Positions 12,101 to 24,400 of a stretch of 64,000 bases of DNA are shown here, one piece after another. The position numbers were made by a program, and so were the translations under genes. Source of the stretch: Diplosphaera chodatii (lineage: Eukaryota > Chlorophyta > Trebouxiophyceae > Prasiolales > Stichococcaceae). Positions within the stretch are counted from its first letter, which is position 1. Each line of letters opens with the position of its first letter. The stretch spans positions 2,170,001-2,234,000 of the forward strand of contig JAALGY010000041.1 of the NCBI GenBank assembly GCA_032358165.1. The letters are read 5' to 3'. The notes under the pieces are model-generated. The model did no database searches, had not been told where the DNA came from, and was given only the letters and a program-made list of their open reading frames with translations.

Positions 12101-15100
12101 ACGGGACATGCCCTGCAGCGGCCGCCCAATGTCGCCACTCAGATCCTGGCTGCCGCTGCGCTCCTGAAGGGGTGCAAACAAGACCACTCAATCTCGGGCA
12201 TGCAAGCTTTTACCACAGGTGAGTGGGCGTCCACAGGTAAGCGGGTAAATGTGCATATGTCAGCTGTCACATGCTGCTCTTACTCCCACAGGCAGAACAC
12301 CATGCACATCACTAATTTCAAGGCAGATGCCCTGCACGCAGCTGCGACGTGCAGTCCACTTGTGATGCACCACAGCAGCACACCTTGCTGCTGCCGCTGC
12401 GGCGCTCCTGCTCCCGAATGGCCTCCCGCGTCTCGCTCGCAATCTGCAATAGTCACATCCAAGACTCACGCACGGCACAGAGTGATGTCCACCAACATAG
12501 GAGGCGCTGAGCGCTACCCATCTGTGGCTGCAGCCTTGGTACGGTGCAGAGCAACAGCTGCAGTGTGGGACGGGAAAAGCGATGCAAGGAAGAGCATCCC
12601 GGCCACGGAGCTTGAAACTCTGCTGCAAGCACGGAACACGGCCCATACATGGGCCAAAAAGACGGATACATAGCTACCTGGCGGCCAAACAGGGACAGCT
12701 CCCTTGCGGGAGGCTTGGCCTGCAAGATGGTTGCAGCAGTTGCAGGAGGATAGAAGGCACGACCGCATGCCTGGCCGCATGCCAGGAAATCTGAGCGATG
12801 CTGCAACGAAGCAGCTGCTCTGGTATATTGGCATGGTGTGGGTCCTCTGGCCTGTGAGACTTGCAACGTGAAAGGCCAGGCCCGCCTCCTGAATGCCCAG
12901 GCCCGCCTGGCAACTGTCAGGCGACCTGGGCTACTGCTGCTGCCGCACCGCTCGCTGCTGCCGCACCGCTCGCTGCTGGCGCACCGCTGGAGACAGCTGC
13001 AGCATGCAGCAACACACGCAGCATGGCAGCCCACCTGGAAATCTTCGCCCGCCTTCATGCGCGCCTCCGACTGCGCCTTCCAGGCGTCCTCGGCGTTGTT
13101 GCGGGCCGCATACTGCCGCATCAGGTCCCCAAACCGTGCATCGTTCATGCTCTTCCATGCAACCTCACCCTGCAGCACAACGCATGCTGACTGCAATGAC
13201 CCACTAGCCAAAGATTATCAGTCTGAACACCGCAGGCTGGCAGCACCTGTGACCTCCTGACAGACACAGGTTTGTTGACCATCCGAACACGCTGTGGACG
13301 GCCATGCAGGCACGCTGCGGGCGGCAGGCGTGGGAGCGGCGTGAGCGGCGCAGCCTGCGGCACCTGCTGCATGGCGTGCTGCTCGGCGCGCCAGCGGAAC
13401 ATGGCGGCCTCCTGCCCCGCCTTCCAGGTGTCCTCCAGCCGGTTGCGGGCCTCCGCCTGCGCGCGGTACTCCTCCGCCGACGCCATGCGCGCCTCCATGG
13501 TCGCCCGGTCCTGCCAGTCGGTCTCAAGACCAGCAGAAAGGAAGTCGAGTCAGGGGGGGAGCGCGACGAGGGAGGGTTTTGGGTGGCCCGTTGTGCGCCT
13601 CATGTCAAGGTGCACTTGAATATGGGGTGATGGGCTGCCGAAGTGTGATGGGCCTGGGGGGCCCGAAAACCTGTCTCCCGGTACGAGCCATCCATGTACA
13701 ACTGCTTGTATATTTTGGATGACATGGTGCCGGGCCGTAAATGTTTCCAACAGGAGGGGGCAGAGCAGTCCTGCAGCCAACTCTGCACCTGTCGCGTGCG
13801 CAGGAGCTCGGACTCCAGCAGAGCGTTGCGCATCTTGAGGTTCTCCACATCGATGGCCAGCTGGCTCATGCGCGACAGCTGCGACGCCATGTCTGCAAAG
13901 TTGACCTGTGCAAAAAGACATTAGGTTTGCATCAACACCAAGCACGACATCATTCTGAAAATGAAAGAGAGAACCCAGCATAGCAGAAGGCAACGCATGA
14001 GGAGCCAACAGACCAGACACTGCCATCAAGAGCAACGTCACAGCAGCAGAGCTCACTGGCGTGGGGCGTGACACATCGCTGTTGCCGCCACTGCGGTTGC
14101 CGCTGAGGCCGCCACTGCCGCCGCCGTGATCAGCAGAGCCTGCAGTGCTGGTTGTTTCCCCTCAAAGTCTACAGGTGATTACAGGTGAACCAGCCTATCC
14201 ACCATATGTCACAGGGTGAAATGTCCAGCATCAGCATTCTGCACACCCATCCTGTGCGCCTGCAGCCAAAACAGTGCACCACACTCCAGATTGAACAACC
14301 ACATGACTAATAAGATGTCGTGCAGGCATCGCACCGTCCTTGTCGCCCATGAGATCAGGAATGAGCATCCCCTGCCGGGCGCCACGAAACTTCCGCTTCT
14401 TCGCACCGCCCTGTGCGACACAGCAACCCTCAGAACCCCTCGCACGTCATGGCATGGTCGGCGGGAAGCGTGTGACTGCTGCTTTGTCTGCTGAGCGTCA
14501 TCGACGAGGATGACACAGCCCATGACGTTGCAGCGAGGCACGGCCACGGTGTGGCGAAAGCCTGTGGCGGGCCAAAAACAGCAGCCTTGACATGTGGTTA
14601 TCACCTGGTCTTCAGTGTCCATGTGGCCGCCACCAGCGCTGCCACAGGAGCCGCCCGTGTGGGGTGCCGAGCCGCCGGTGGCCCCTGGAGTGTCGCCGCC
14701 CGACGGCTGAGTGGAGCCGCTGTCAGCCGACCGCTGTGCGCGCGCATTGCCGTGCCTGCAGCAGCAGCAGCAGCGACATAAGTCAGCCGCTTTCGCAGGG
14801 ATGATCCTGCTGCTTTCACTAGCAAGACCTGCTCATCATAGTTGCAGCAGTGTGGTTGTTGCTTCGCATCTTGCTGGAAAGGTCGTTCTACCTGCAGAAA
14901 ATGCAGCTCTGCACCCAGGGTCAGCGCACCAGGAGATGTCATTGTCGGAGCGGCGGGTGAGTCCTTCAGGAGGGCCACGCTGCTGCAGGGTGTGCGCATG
15001 GTCCGCGAGGCGCTGCAGGTGTGACTTGTCATCGCTCTTTGCCTGGGCCTGCCCGCCAATTGGGCCGCTGAAGGGCGGCGGCGGTGCACCGCTGCCGAAC

Positions 15101-16335
15101 GCAAAGGGCGTGTGCAGGGCGCCGCCATTCATGTTGGTGGCCCCACTGCCGCCGGAGCTGTGGGGGTCGAGGCCCCCTGGCAGCGGCGGCGAGGGGTCCT
15201 CGCTGCTGCCACCGCGAATGTGCATGGCGTAGCCCGGCGGCCGCCGGAACGCCGAGCGGTGGTCGCCCAGCTGCCCCTGCTGCTGGTCTGTGGAGGGGAG
15301 GCGCTGTGCAGGGAGGTCATTGGTTCCCGAGCCGCTCCGGTACATGGTGCGGTCCAGAGGGTAGCCGTTGCCAGCGTCGCCGCGAGGGGATGTGAAGCCG
15401 CTTGGAGGCCCGCTGGGCGGCCCGCCGTTCCACTGCTGCTGCTGCTGCTGCTGCTGCTGGCCCGGCTGCTGCATCCCAGCGCCGCCAGAGTGCAGGGCGT
15501 CACTGTGCGCTGGGTCCAGCTCAGGCATGCCATCCTCATTGACCCCGGAGCCGCGGCCGGCGGTCGCAGACGCCGGCTTGCGCCGCACGATGGAGCCCAG
15601 CAGGTCGCGCCGCCCGCGCTGAAAGCACTCATTGCTGAACTCCCAGCGGTCGGGGTCCACCTTGCGGAAGCCCTGTGCAAGTCAACCATGGCACCGTTGC
15701 TGGGCCTGTCACCGGTGCTGCCGGCCCCACAAACTCAGGAAACGCCTGGAGTACAGGTTTGCCTGCACACCTTCCCTTGCAGGTCGGACTGTCACTAATC
15801 AAGGCTCGACTGCAGGACACATCATCTGATTTGCGTGTGCTGTCAGCGTGCAGGCAGCGCGCCAGAACCCTCTGAAGCAGTGAGAAGAGACGGATAGGGC
15901 CTCACGTAGGTGTTGAGCTGCCGCACGAAGCTGGAGAAGTTGTTGTGCTTGAAATACTTGGGCAGGATGTCTGAAGCCAGCTCCGCGGGCCGCGACACCA
16001 CGAACGACGCGCCCTCTGCCGTCCAGCTGACTATGCCGTCCGATTGCGCGTCCTCAACCAGGTCCCATCTGCACACGGAGAAGTTTCAGCGCGTTGGTCA
16101 GGGTTACCCAATCTTCTGACCTTTTTGCGGACACTTTTGAACGCCGGCAACAACCGATCACGCGTAGCAAAGCTTGACCCGCTGGCCGCACGCAGCGGGT
16201 GTTACTCCCATCAGCGAGCTGGCCCAGCAGACCCGCAGAAGGCAGGACGACTCGACAACGCCGTCAGGGGATGGCAACTTACGTTTTGCGGAGAAACGGC
16301 GCTGGGGCCCGTGTCTGGCCGCTAGCCCCCTCCAT
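9178..16335 (-). CDS. Heat-shock transcription factor (HSF), unusually long
   Basis: Predicted 994 aa in 19 phase-consistent exons: 16335-16283, 16068-15906, 15672-14930, 14755-14605, 14410-14335, 14139-14057, 13905-13789, 13522-13364, 13169-13035, 12443-12384, 12163-12043, 11901-11672, 11490-11380, 11062-10904, 10732-10654, 10461-10383, 10119-9834, 9608-9528, 9276-9178. The N-terminal winged-helix DNA-binding domain is complete (about residues 13-105): [49 protein letters not shown]. It is followed by a Gln/Gly/Pro-rich linker, a basic AKKRKF stretch (probable NLS) and a leucine-rich coiled coil [20 protein letters not shown] (about residues 430-462), the likely trimerisation HR-A/B. Further helical segments alternate with Gly/Pro-rich exons. 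HSFs bind GAA-based heat-shock elements as trimers. The length and late coiled coil are atypical. It is divergent from the MFS gene. Confidence 0.9.
11349..11365 (+). repeat. Interstitial telomere-type repeat (TTTAGGG)
   Basis: GGGTTTAGGGTTTAGGG, a little over two units of the plant/trebouxiophyte telomere repeat, sits inside an HSF intron (11063-11379). On the sense strand of the gene it reads as a telo-box (AAACCCTAA), an element that plant nuclear factors can bind. Confidence 0.6.
12943..12990. repeat. 18-bp tandem repeat in an HSF intron
   Basis: The unit CCGCACCGCTCGCTGCTG occurs at 12943-12960 and 12961-12978, with a diverged third copy after it. It lies in the intron between exons 13169-13035 and 12443-12384. 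No coding role is needed to explain it. Confidence 0.75.
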
Positions 16336-16784
16336 GACTCAGGCGACGCAGTTGAGGAGCCCAGATGCGCTGTTTGCAGCAGCCTCAGCCCGCCTATAGC
16401 CCGATGCGCGGCGCTGAGAGGGTGCTGAAGACCTCACGCGCTTTTGGCAGCAACGCGCCCCACCGGTAAGTGACCCATAGACAGGTATAGACACTACGAC
16501 GCCGGCTCAGCTGGTCTGCAGGGTCGTAAGCACGCCGATTCTGGCGGTGTGTGGAAGAGAAGGTTGATCGAGAAGAGAAGGCCTTGGAAGGTTTTGACGT
16601 GGCCGGTGTGTCCGAGGTGCAAATGCGCTTGCAGGGGAAATAAGAGCATATTTGACGCCAGCAGATATTTCCCTGTGGGGCCACGTGTATACGACTGCAG
16701 GATTAGTAATGTTAGTAACCGGCCTGCCGCGTTGAAAGCTGTTGTTCCATGCCTGCCGTGTGCATCGCAGCTCGGCAGTGCAAG
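16336..16784. promoter_or_regulatory. Divergent promoter region: HSF (-) / MFS transporter (+)
   Basis: These 449 bp lie between the start codons at 16335 (minus) and 16785 (plus). The stretch 16553-16600 is rich in GAA/GAG triplets, but they are not arranged as alternating nGAAn/nTTCn units, so I do not call a heat-shock element. Confidence 0.5.
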
Positions 16785-19700
16785 ATGGACGTCCCACCAC
16801 ACCAGCTGCGTTCTGTGCGCTACGTGCCGCTGGCCGTCGGAGTGTTGGGTGAACTACTGCAAGGTCAGTAGTGGTCCTGCCGCTGCCGCGCTGTCGGACA
16901 TGGCACCACTGCTGTGCAGATGCCTGTCTGATGGAAGTTGAGCACACTCAAATGCTGAATGGCGGCCTTCGATCACCTTATAGGTGGGCTGATCTTTGGC
17001 TGGAACTCCCTGGCGCTCATCCTCAAGCAGCAGGGCAACTATGCATGTGTACAGCCAGCGCCACCAGGTGTGGTCCACGCATATCAGTTATACTAACGCC
17101 GCCTTTCATGTAGGAATAGCAACTTCTTTTTGGTGACCGTGACAGTATGGCACAATAGCATGCCGTTGCGCGGCTTGCTGTGCAGGCGAAGCATGCAGCC
17201 ACCAGGAGTCGAAGCTGACGCTGATCTACACGGTGCGTTGACGGCGAAACATGAGCGGATGGACTGTTCAGCGGACGGGGAAGTGCAGCCACTCTGGCCA
17301 TTGCACGGCCTTTTTGATGGCAAGCTTGCCTTGAGACAGGCGTGCCAGTTGCAGGTTGGTGTGTTCGCCGTCAACTTCGCGCCGGCGGTGTGTGGTCCGC
17401 TGCTGGACTGGGCGGGGCCGCGACTATCAGCCGTCAGCGGCTCGGCGATCACAACGCTGGGCGTCGTGCTGCTGGCCATCTCACACCCCGGCGGCCCCAA
17501 CGCCTTTGCTGGCGGCGCCTTCTGCCTAGGCAAGCAGTGTGACATCCAGCCGCCGAGTCGCAGGGCCGTCGCCTGCATGTCAGCCTGAGAGTGTCTGCTG
17601 AGGCTTTCGGTGAGCTGGTTGAGCATCCCAGCACACACTTGTCTTTTGCCGATATCACTTGGGCATCTGAGTCACTGCGTTTGAACAGGACTGGGGGGTG
17701 TGGCATACCACCTGGCACAGTTCAACACAGCCTCGCTCTTCCCACGGCATCGAGGCCTCATCTCGGGCGCCTTTGTGGCTGGCTTCGTGGGTAGCGGGCT
17801 GTCTTTCTTCCTGCTGCGGGCTATCATCAACGGCCTGGGCGGCAGCTATGCAGCATACAGGTGATCTGCAGGTTCAGCAGGGATGCAGGTTCAATGCACT
17901 TCGTGCCCGAAGCAGCCAATAGAGATCATGTTGGCTGCTTGTGCATAAGCACATGAGCAAGCACAGTGCAGCGGCACATAGCATGATTGTGATGTGTCTT
18001 AAGATCGGGCAAGGGAGGTTATCACGCTGCAGGGATGCTTTACTGGTCTACGCTGCACTCTGCGCGCTGTGGATACCCCTGAGCTTATGGGTGTTCCCAC
18101 GCCGCCCGTTGCAGCTGGGACAGGCACATTCCTTCCTGGATGCAACTGCTTGCGGCTTGACACTACCAGTGGAGAATTTGCCTGCACCTTCCTTCTGCCT
18201 GCATCCATAGTCAAACAGCTGGAGGGCGCTTACTAACCCTCATCTGTCTTCCAATGCAGGTTTACGTCCTGACGAAGGGGTGGCAGTTCAGGGCTGTCAC
18301 TATCGCACAGTACTCGCAATCGCAGGCAGGCAGCAGGAAGCGGCAGCAGCAGCGGCAGCAGGCAGCCGAGACAGCAGCCAGCCACAAGGCTGCGCAGGAC
18401 ACCAAAGCAGTGTCACAGAAGGAGCTGGTCCTCTTGCAGGAGGACACCAGCGCGCACAGGCTTGCACATGACGGCTTGCCGGCCGGCAAGCTTGACGTAG
18501 AGCAAGCAGCAGAAGAGTCGAGCCACCAGATGCAGCAGGGGCTTCCAGACTCAACAGTCTACTCAGCAGCAGGCAGCCATGGGGGAGCTGTCAAGTCGCC
18601 ACCTGGCAGGGTGGCCACCATCATTCCGCACCCTGGCGGGCCGGGCGGCAAGTGGGACAGCAGCCGCAGCCTGGCCGCCAGCAGCACCGGCAGCGTCGGC
18701 AAGACGGCCGTGGTCGTGCCCGAGGCGGCGCGCTTCGCCGCGCTCAAAAGCGCCACTCTGTGGCGGCAGCTGGTGCGGTCTCAGCACGTGCAGATCCGCA
18801 CAATGTGTGACGCTGTGCAATCATGGCGGTCTTCATGTGGAGCAATTGCATCGAAGCTGCGCTCTGGCCCTCATGCTGGACATTGGCAGCACATGTGGCG
18901 TGCTAACCCCTGCGCAGGTATCGCCAGAGTGCCTCGGCATGTCCGTCTTCTTCACAGTGTCCGTGTTCGTGCTGCAGTTGTACCTAGGTGCGGCGTGACT
19001 TGACCGTTGCATGGGATGCACGGACATGGCCATGCCTGTCCCAGCTCGATGGCGTCTCTTCGCTGCATGCTGATGCGATCTGTTTTGCGCAAAATGTGCG
19101 GGTGCATCACGTTACCTGCCTAATTGGCAGGCACCTCGCGGCTGCAGCTGCGTGCAAAGGGTGACACCGGCATCTACGGCAACATCACCTCAGTGGCGCT
19201 CGCCTGTGGCGGCATCTTCATCCCGGTGCGCACAGAGCGATGTGGCTGGTGCCAGCTGCTGCTCATTGCAGTGGCTGTGATACACCCTGCGCTGGCGTAG
19301 CCCATGAGGAACCACTGAGACACTGTGCAATCTGCACTGCAAAACCTAAGCCCTAACATGCAGGCCACACACTGGCTGGTGGACCGGCGCGGGTATGGCA
19401 TCACCCTCGCAGTCGTCAACATCCTCGGGGTGCTGTGCTGCACCTTCCAGGTGAGGATTGAGCATGCAAGTGTGTTCTAGGGCATGCCCACCGTCACTTG
19501 TCCCTTCAGCTGAAGCAACTACTTCTGCTGGGCCGCCCATGCCAAGGTCGATACACCAGGTACCATGCCTGCTGATGCATCTAGGCACGCAGCCTGCTGA
19601 AGTCGTTCCCTGTGCATGCGCAGGCACTCCCCAGCCTGCCGGTGCAGGCGCTGACGCTCGCGGCCTGGTGCGCGTCCCGCGTCATCCTGTACAGCTCGTT

Positions 19701-20300
19701 CTACGCCATCGTGGGCGCGCTGTTCGGCATGTTCACCTTCGGAACCATCATTGGGGCCATCTCCGGGGTCACGGTGAGTGCAACACAACCCTTGAACGTG
19801 AGTTCGCAGCGTGCCCTGTGATGCGGCAGCGTACAGATCGAGTGGTGCACCTGCCGTGGCTAGTGGAGACTAAATGCATATCCTGAGCTGCCCTGAAACT
19901 GCAGTGTGTGCTGCGCAGGGCCTCGTGACATTGCTGATCCTACCCATCGCTAATGCGGCCAACCAGCACCTGCAGTCGAACGACACATACTGGAAGCTGA
20001 ACATCACGCAGGTGCAGCCTGTTGGGAGAGGTACTTCCTGGTCACATTCTTGCACGGTACCATCCTGCGCAGGAGGTGATCCACGCTCAGTGCAGTGGCT
20101 GATTAGCAGCAAGCACAGCAATGCATCGTCCGGTGCAGGCGGCCGCGCTGCTGCCGCTGTTCGGCTTCTGCGCGCTGATGTGGCGGTGGGAGCGGGCCTG
20201 CGTTGTGTCCAGCCGCTTCACGGGCGCCGCGGACGGCCGCCCCGAGGCAGCTGAGGCACTGCCGGCCCTGTCAGCTGCGCCGCAGGAGGGCAGCCGCTGA
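16785..20300 (+). CDS. MFS transporter, SLC43/FMP42-like
   Basis: Predicted 598 aa integral membrane protein with about 12 hydrophobic segments. Exons: 16785-16863, 16984-17046, 17186-17232, 17355-17529, 17689-17860, 18033-18123 (or 18090), 18260-18772, 18918-18987, 19131-19225, 19364-19450, 19624-19773, 19919-20011, 20139-20300. Family-like features are GGLIFGWNSLALILK in helix 1, QESKLTLIYT before helix 2, and CGPLLDWAGPR, the MFS signature loop between helices 2 and 3. A second-half match is SPECLGMSVFFTV followed by LQLYLGTSRLQL. SLC43 members carry neutral amino acids or nucleobases; the substrate here is unknown. A hydrophilic Gln/Ser-rich loop of about 170 aa (18260-18772) separates the two six-helix halves. 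The intron after 17529 starts with GCAAGC (GC-AG). Confidence 0.85.
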
Positions 20301-21417
20301 TTACCGCACCTGTGCGGCAAGCCGCGCGGCGGACTGTCAGCTTGAGCGGCAGCAGCACGGTCGCAGCACAGCCTGCAGAGCGGGAAGATGGATCCTGCAG
20401 CTGTTCGCGTGCCGCTGCTTCGGGCAGGAGCACCACACGGCTTGCCATGCCCTCAAATAGCATGCGCAAAGTCAGGCAGCACAACGTGCATCTGTGTGCG
20501 TCTCCTCCTTGGCAGGGTTACACTGCTGTTGACTGCAGCATATGATCCTGTCATGGACGTACGCTGGGACAGCACTTGTTGGCAGGACATGCATCTCAGA
20601 CACGCTGCGTTTTTAGCACCACGCTTGTCGTCCTGCTGTTGACTCTCCTTGTGCAAACGCTGCATTCCTGGACTGCAATGCTGTTGACCTGCTGTGCCTA
20701 GTCAGAACCCTTATGACCTCAGTGCTTGGGTCAGCCCTATATATGACGTTGTGGCATCGTGCATATGAAGGAGGCTTTCAACAGTGAAGGAGGCCTTAAA
20801 TAGCAGAGTGCCATATACCTGGCGCCATGAGATTGTTCAGAGTGTTTAATGGCCTTGTGTAGCAGGGCACGATGAGCTCAGTGTTGCATGTGTTTCATGT
20901 AACGGCCCAAACACCACACCCTACGCTCACTGGCTGTGAGGCATGAACTCCAAGCAAAGTCCCGAATCCCTGCCCTCGCACATGAGCGCGGCGCCGAATA
21001 CTTGAGCACTCAATGCAGTGCAGCAGGCACGTGCTACGAATGGATGTCCACAGTTCCTCGAATGGCGCTGTTTGACAACTGTAGTACTGGCTGAGCTGTG
21101 CTTGTCTGACCTGCGTTGGTGTAGGCCTCACACGGCCCCTTCCAATGGCTGACAGCATGAGTTTGTGATAGCTGCCGATATTGCCACTGTCACCACGCCA
21201 ACAGCCACCATGGCTGCTGCATCTCGCTGCTGCCGCTGCTGCTGCCCCTGCTGCATTGGCCTTTGCGGACACACCGCGCATGGGCTTCGCAGCTGCGCTC
21301 AGCTTTGAGGCTCAAAATGTTGCCCATGTCTGTAAAACCGCTGCAACCGCCACGCCGCTGCAGTACACTGTTTGCACTGCTGCAGTGCTGCGGCGGCTGC
21401 AATACTGTTGCATCTTC
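20301..21417. other. Convergent spacer, no gene seen
   Basis: This 1.1 kb lies between the MFS stop (plus) and the PB1/TPR stop (minus). No frame has domain-like content or a splice-consistent exon chain. TGTAA-type signals occur near 20898 (plus) and 20516 (minus strand), compatible with long overlapping 3' UTRs. Confidence 0.4.
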
Positions 21418-24400
21418 TTAGGCGGTGGCTGCTGCCTCCTTCTTGGGGGCGCCGCCCTTCGGCTTTGGCCCGAGCGAGGGCAGCCCCTTCACTGCATCCT
21501 CTGCTGCAGCTGCGGCGGTGCCATTGGCAGTGGGCACACTCTCGTCCACCTGTGGAATGCAGGAGCAAAATGCCCCGTTATAGCCGCACACAGCTTTGCA
21601 TGAAACTCTTGCTGCCTTGCTGGCCGACGTACCCTACTGGAGTAGTTTTAGAAAGAGACGAGACTAGCCCCGATCCACAGTGTGGTTGGTATCCGCCAGT
21701 ATGACCCAAGGCTCCAGCAGCACCAGAAGGCATGCTGGCACCGACCTTCTCGGGCTGGGGCTCGGGGTCGGGGCCCAGGTCCAGGTCGGCGGCCCTGAAG
21801 TGGTTCTTCAGCGCGCCGCGGATGTCTGGCGGTGCGCACCCAGCGTCCCGGAAGTGCTGCACAGCCTCATCCAGCATCGGCCGCCAGTCCTGCGGGGTGC
21901 ACGCCAGCATGTTTGCAATCATGATGGTCCTTTTGCCGGCAGGATTTAATGGTGCCACCTGCCCCATCTGCGCTGCCGTGTGCAAAGCACAGCGCCCCAT
22001 GCACTACAGTTGAGCTGTACACCAGCGATAATGTTGCCCAGACAGAACAAAATGCGTCTGCGCCTGCCGAGACGCCCGTGCAGCAGCGCACCTGGCCTGC
22101 GCGTGCCGCCAGCTGGGAGCGCTCGTACAGGATGTTGCCCCAGTTCAGCAGCACGTTGGCGTAGATGTAGTAATCGTCCTCAGGCGCCTTCGTCTCTGCC
22201 TCGCCCTGCAGCGCGCCGCGCAAGCTGCCTCGTTGATGTGATTTGACCATCAACTCACTCAAATCAGGAAGGGGAGCTTACCAACCAAAGACCAGCCGAC
22301 AGGGTACGGCTTCGGGGAGAGGCAGCTGTGAATGAAGGGTTCAGGGGCAGGGGGCTGTGTGGAAACAAGCTGCAGCTGGCGCCTGACCTTGCTGTCGGGC
22401 GCTGTCCCTGGCTCTGCCGAGTCGCCGCCGTCCGCCGCCGGCTTCTCTTCCGCCGCTGGCTTCTCCTCCGCCGCTGGCTTCTCCGCGGCGCTCTCGGCGT
22501 CTGATGGCTTCGCGTCCGCCGCAGCCTTGTCGCCGGCGGCAGGCTGCTGCGGGCGCACCTGTGCAATAGATGAAGCAGCGGTGACACATCAGAAGCGGCG
22601 ACGGGTTCACAGCAAATGGAACCGCCTCCCAGAGGCTACCGCTGCAAGGTCGTCATGCCACAATGACGGAGGCTCGCCGTGAACAGCGATTGAGCCGTGG
22701 AGCATGCGTCCGCAACAACGTACTCAGACAGATATTGTGATAGATATTGTGACAGATATTGTGATAGATATTGTGTCGGAATTTGGAGCCACACCTTGCG
22801 CTGCTCCTCGGGCACGGCGGCGACCATGCGCTTCACGTACTCGAAGCACTTGTCCCAGTGCGCGTCGCCGGCGGCTGCTTGCTCTGGGGTGAGCGCCTCG
22901 ATGGCGGTGCACTGCGCGCGGGCGGACCACTCCTGCGCCTCGCGCTGCGCGTCCTGCTGCTCTTTCTGCAGCTCTGCCTCCTGAAACGTGAAAAGGGGAC
23001 GCCCTGACATGACCATCATCGCATCGCGCAAAGCGGGCAGCAGCTGCCTTTTGAAGACGCTCCAACTGACATGAGCAAACGGTGACCTTGTGGCAGGTTG
23101 TTGTGCCCACCGTCAGAGCAGGACAACCCCACACTGCGTTGTTCTGACGGGGCTCAGCAACATGGTAGTGCGCTGGGTGCCTGGATGCAACGACAGTGGC
23201 AGACTGTGCTCACTGTCTTCTGCTTGGCCGGCGCGGCTGCCGCCTTGTCGGCTGTCCCCTCAGCGCCGTCCTCTGCTGGCTTCTCCTCGGGCTTACTGCA
23301 GGTTGCACACAGCACCTTCGGCCATATCCAGCATATCGCTCATACGCTGGGGAGGAATATACATGAACGATGACATAGAACATACGCCTGTTCTTGCAGG
23401 GAATCGGCTTCGTACCGTGTGCCAACATTGATGCCGGCCGCGAGCTTGGCCCGCTCCATTTCCAGGCTGCCCAGGTACTGCAGGGCATCCACGTGCTCGC
23501 CCTTCACCGCCAGCGCCTCGTTGTACTTGGCCTCAGCCTGGCAGGGGAACATCGTGGTGGTGAGGATGCCAGCCAAATGCCAGCAAATCAGATTTGCAAG
23601 CTGCAGTATTTACTGGGAATCTATCGGATAAGTCGAGGAATGACCATGTCGCAGTCACAAATATAAAACGTGCAAGACAGCGCGCGCATGGTGACACAGC
23701 TGAGCTAGCCACCTTTGCCCACTGCTCCTCGACAACGTCCTTCACATCGGCAATGGGCTTGCCATCCGCTGCAGCGTCATCCAGGTGCTTGCGAGCGACC
23801 ATCGTGAATGTGTGGCCCCATTGCAGCAGGCCTGCAAAAGCAGAAAGGGGATGTCATGCTGCTGTGCATTGGTCCGCACGCAGCTCCCCTGTGCAGGAAA
23901 GGCCTGGCGACTTGCGGGCGTGTGATCATAGGGGTCAAGGGTCTGCACCTGAGATGGTAACCTCGGCAAACTTGTCGGCGGCTGCATCCAGCAGTGGCAG
24001 CGCCTTGTCCGACCGCAGCGCCGAGTCCATGGCCTCCTGTTGCAGCCGGTGGCGGACCGCTTGTCAGCTCGACTGATCGTGCATGCCACCTTCGAATAGG
24101 TTGAGCACCCACCCAGCCAGTAGCCAGCAGACAGCACGATGGCTTCTGCAAGCACACCTGGATCTTGTCGAAGCCCAGGTTGTGCAGCTCCACGTGGCGG
24201 TCGAAGTCGAGGCCCGTGGAGTCGCGGAACAGGTGCGCAAAGTCCACGATCCACTGGTCGATCTCCACCATCTCTGGCTGCGCTGGCGGCTGCTGCTCCT
24301 GCAGGGAGAAGGCAGGTCCGTCCGTAGAGCTCACTGCGAGCAGGCGAGGATTGGCTGGCTGCCATACCAAATATGTGGCACACGAGCAGCACGGCTAGCT

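Noticed and set aside
14836..15798. Long plus-strand frames opposite the largest HSF exon
   Set aside because: They are shadows of the HSF exon, which continues the DNA-binding domain directly ([13 protein letters not shown]).
16553..16605. GAA-rich stretch as a heat-shock element near the HSF promoter
   Set aside because: The triplets are mostly direct rather than alternating inverted nGAAn units at 5-bp spacing, so autoregulation is not supported.
22727..22774. CRISPR-like array
   Set aside because: There are only two contiguous units without spacers, inside an intron of a nuclear gene.
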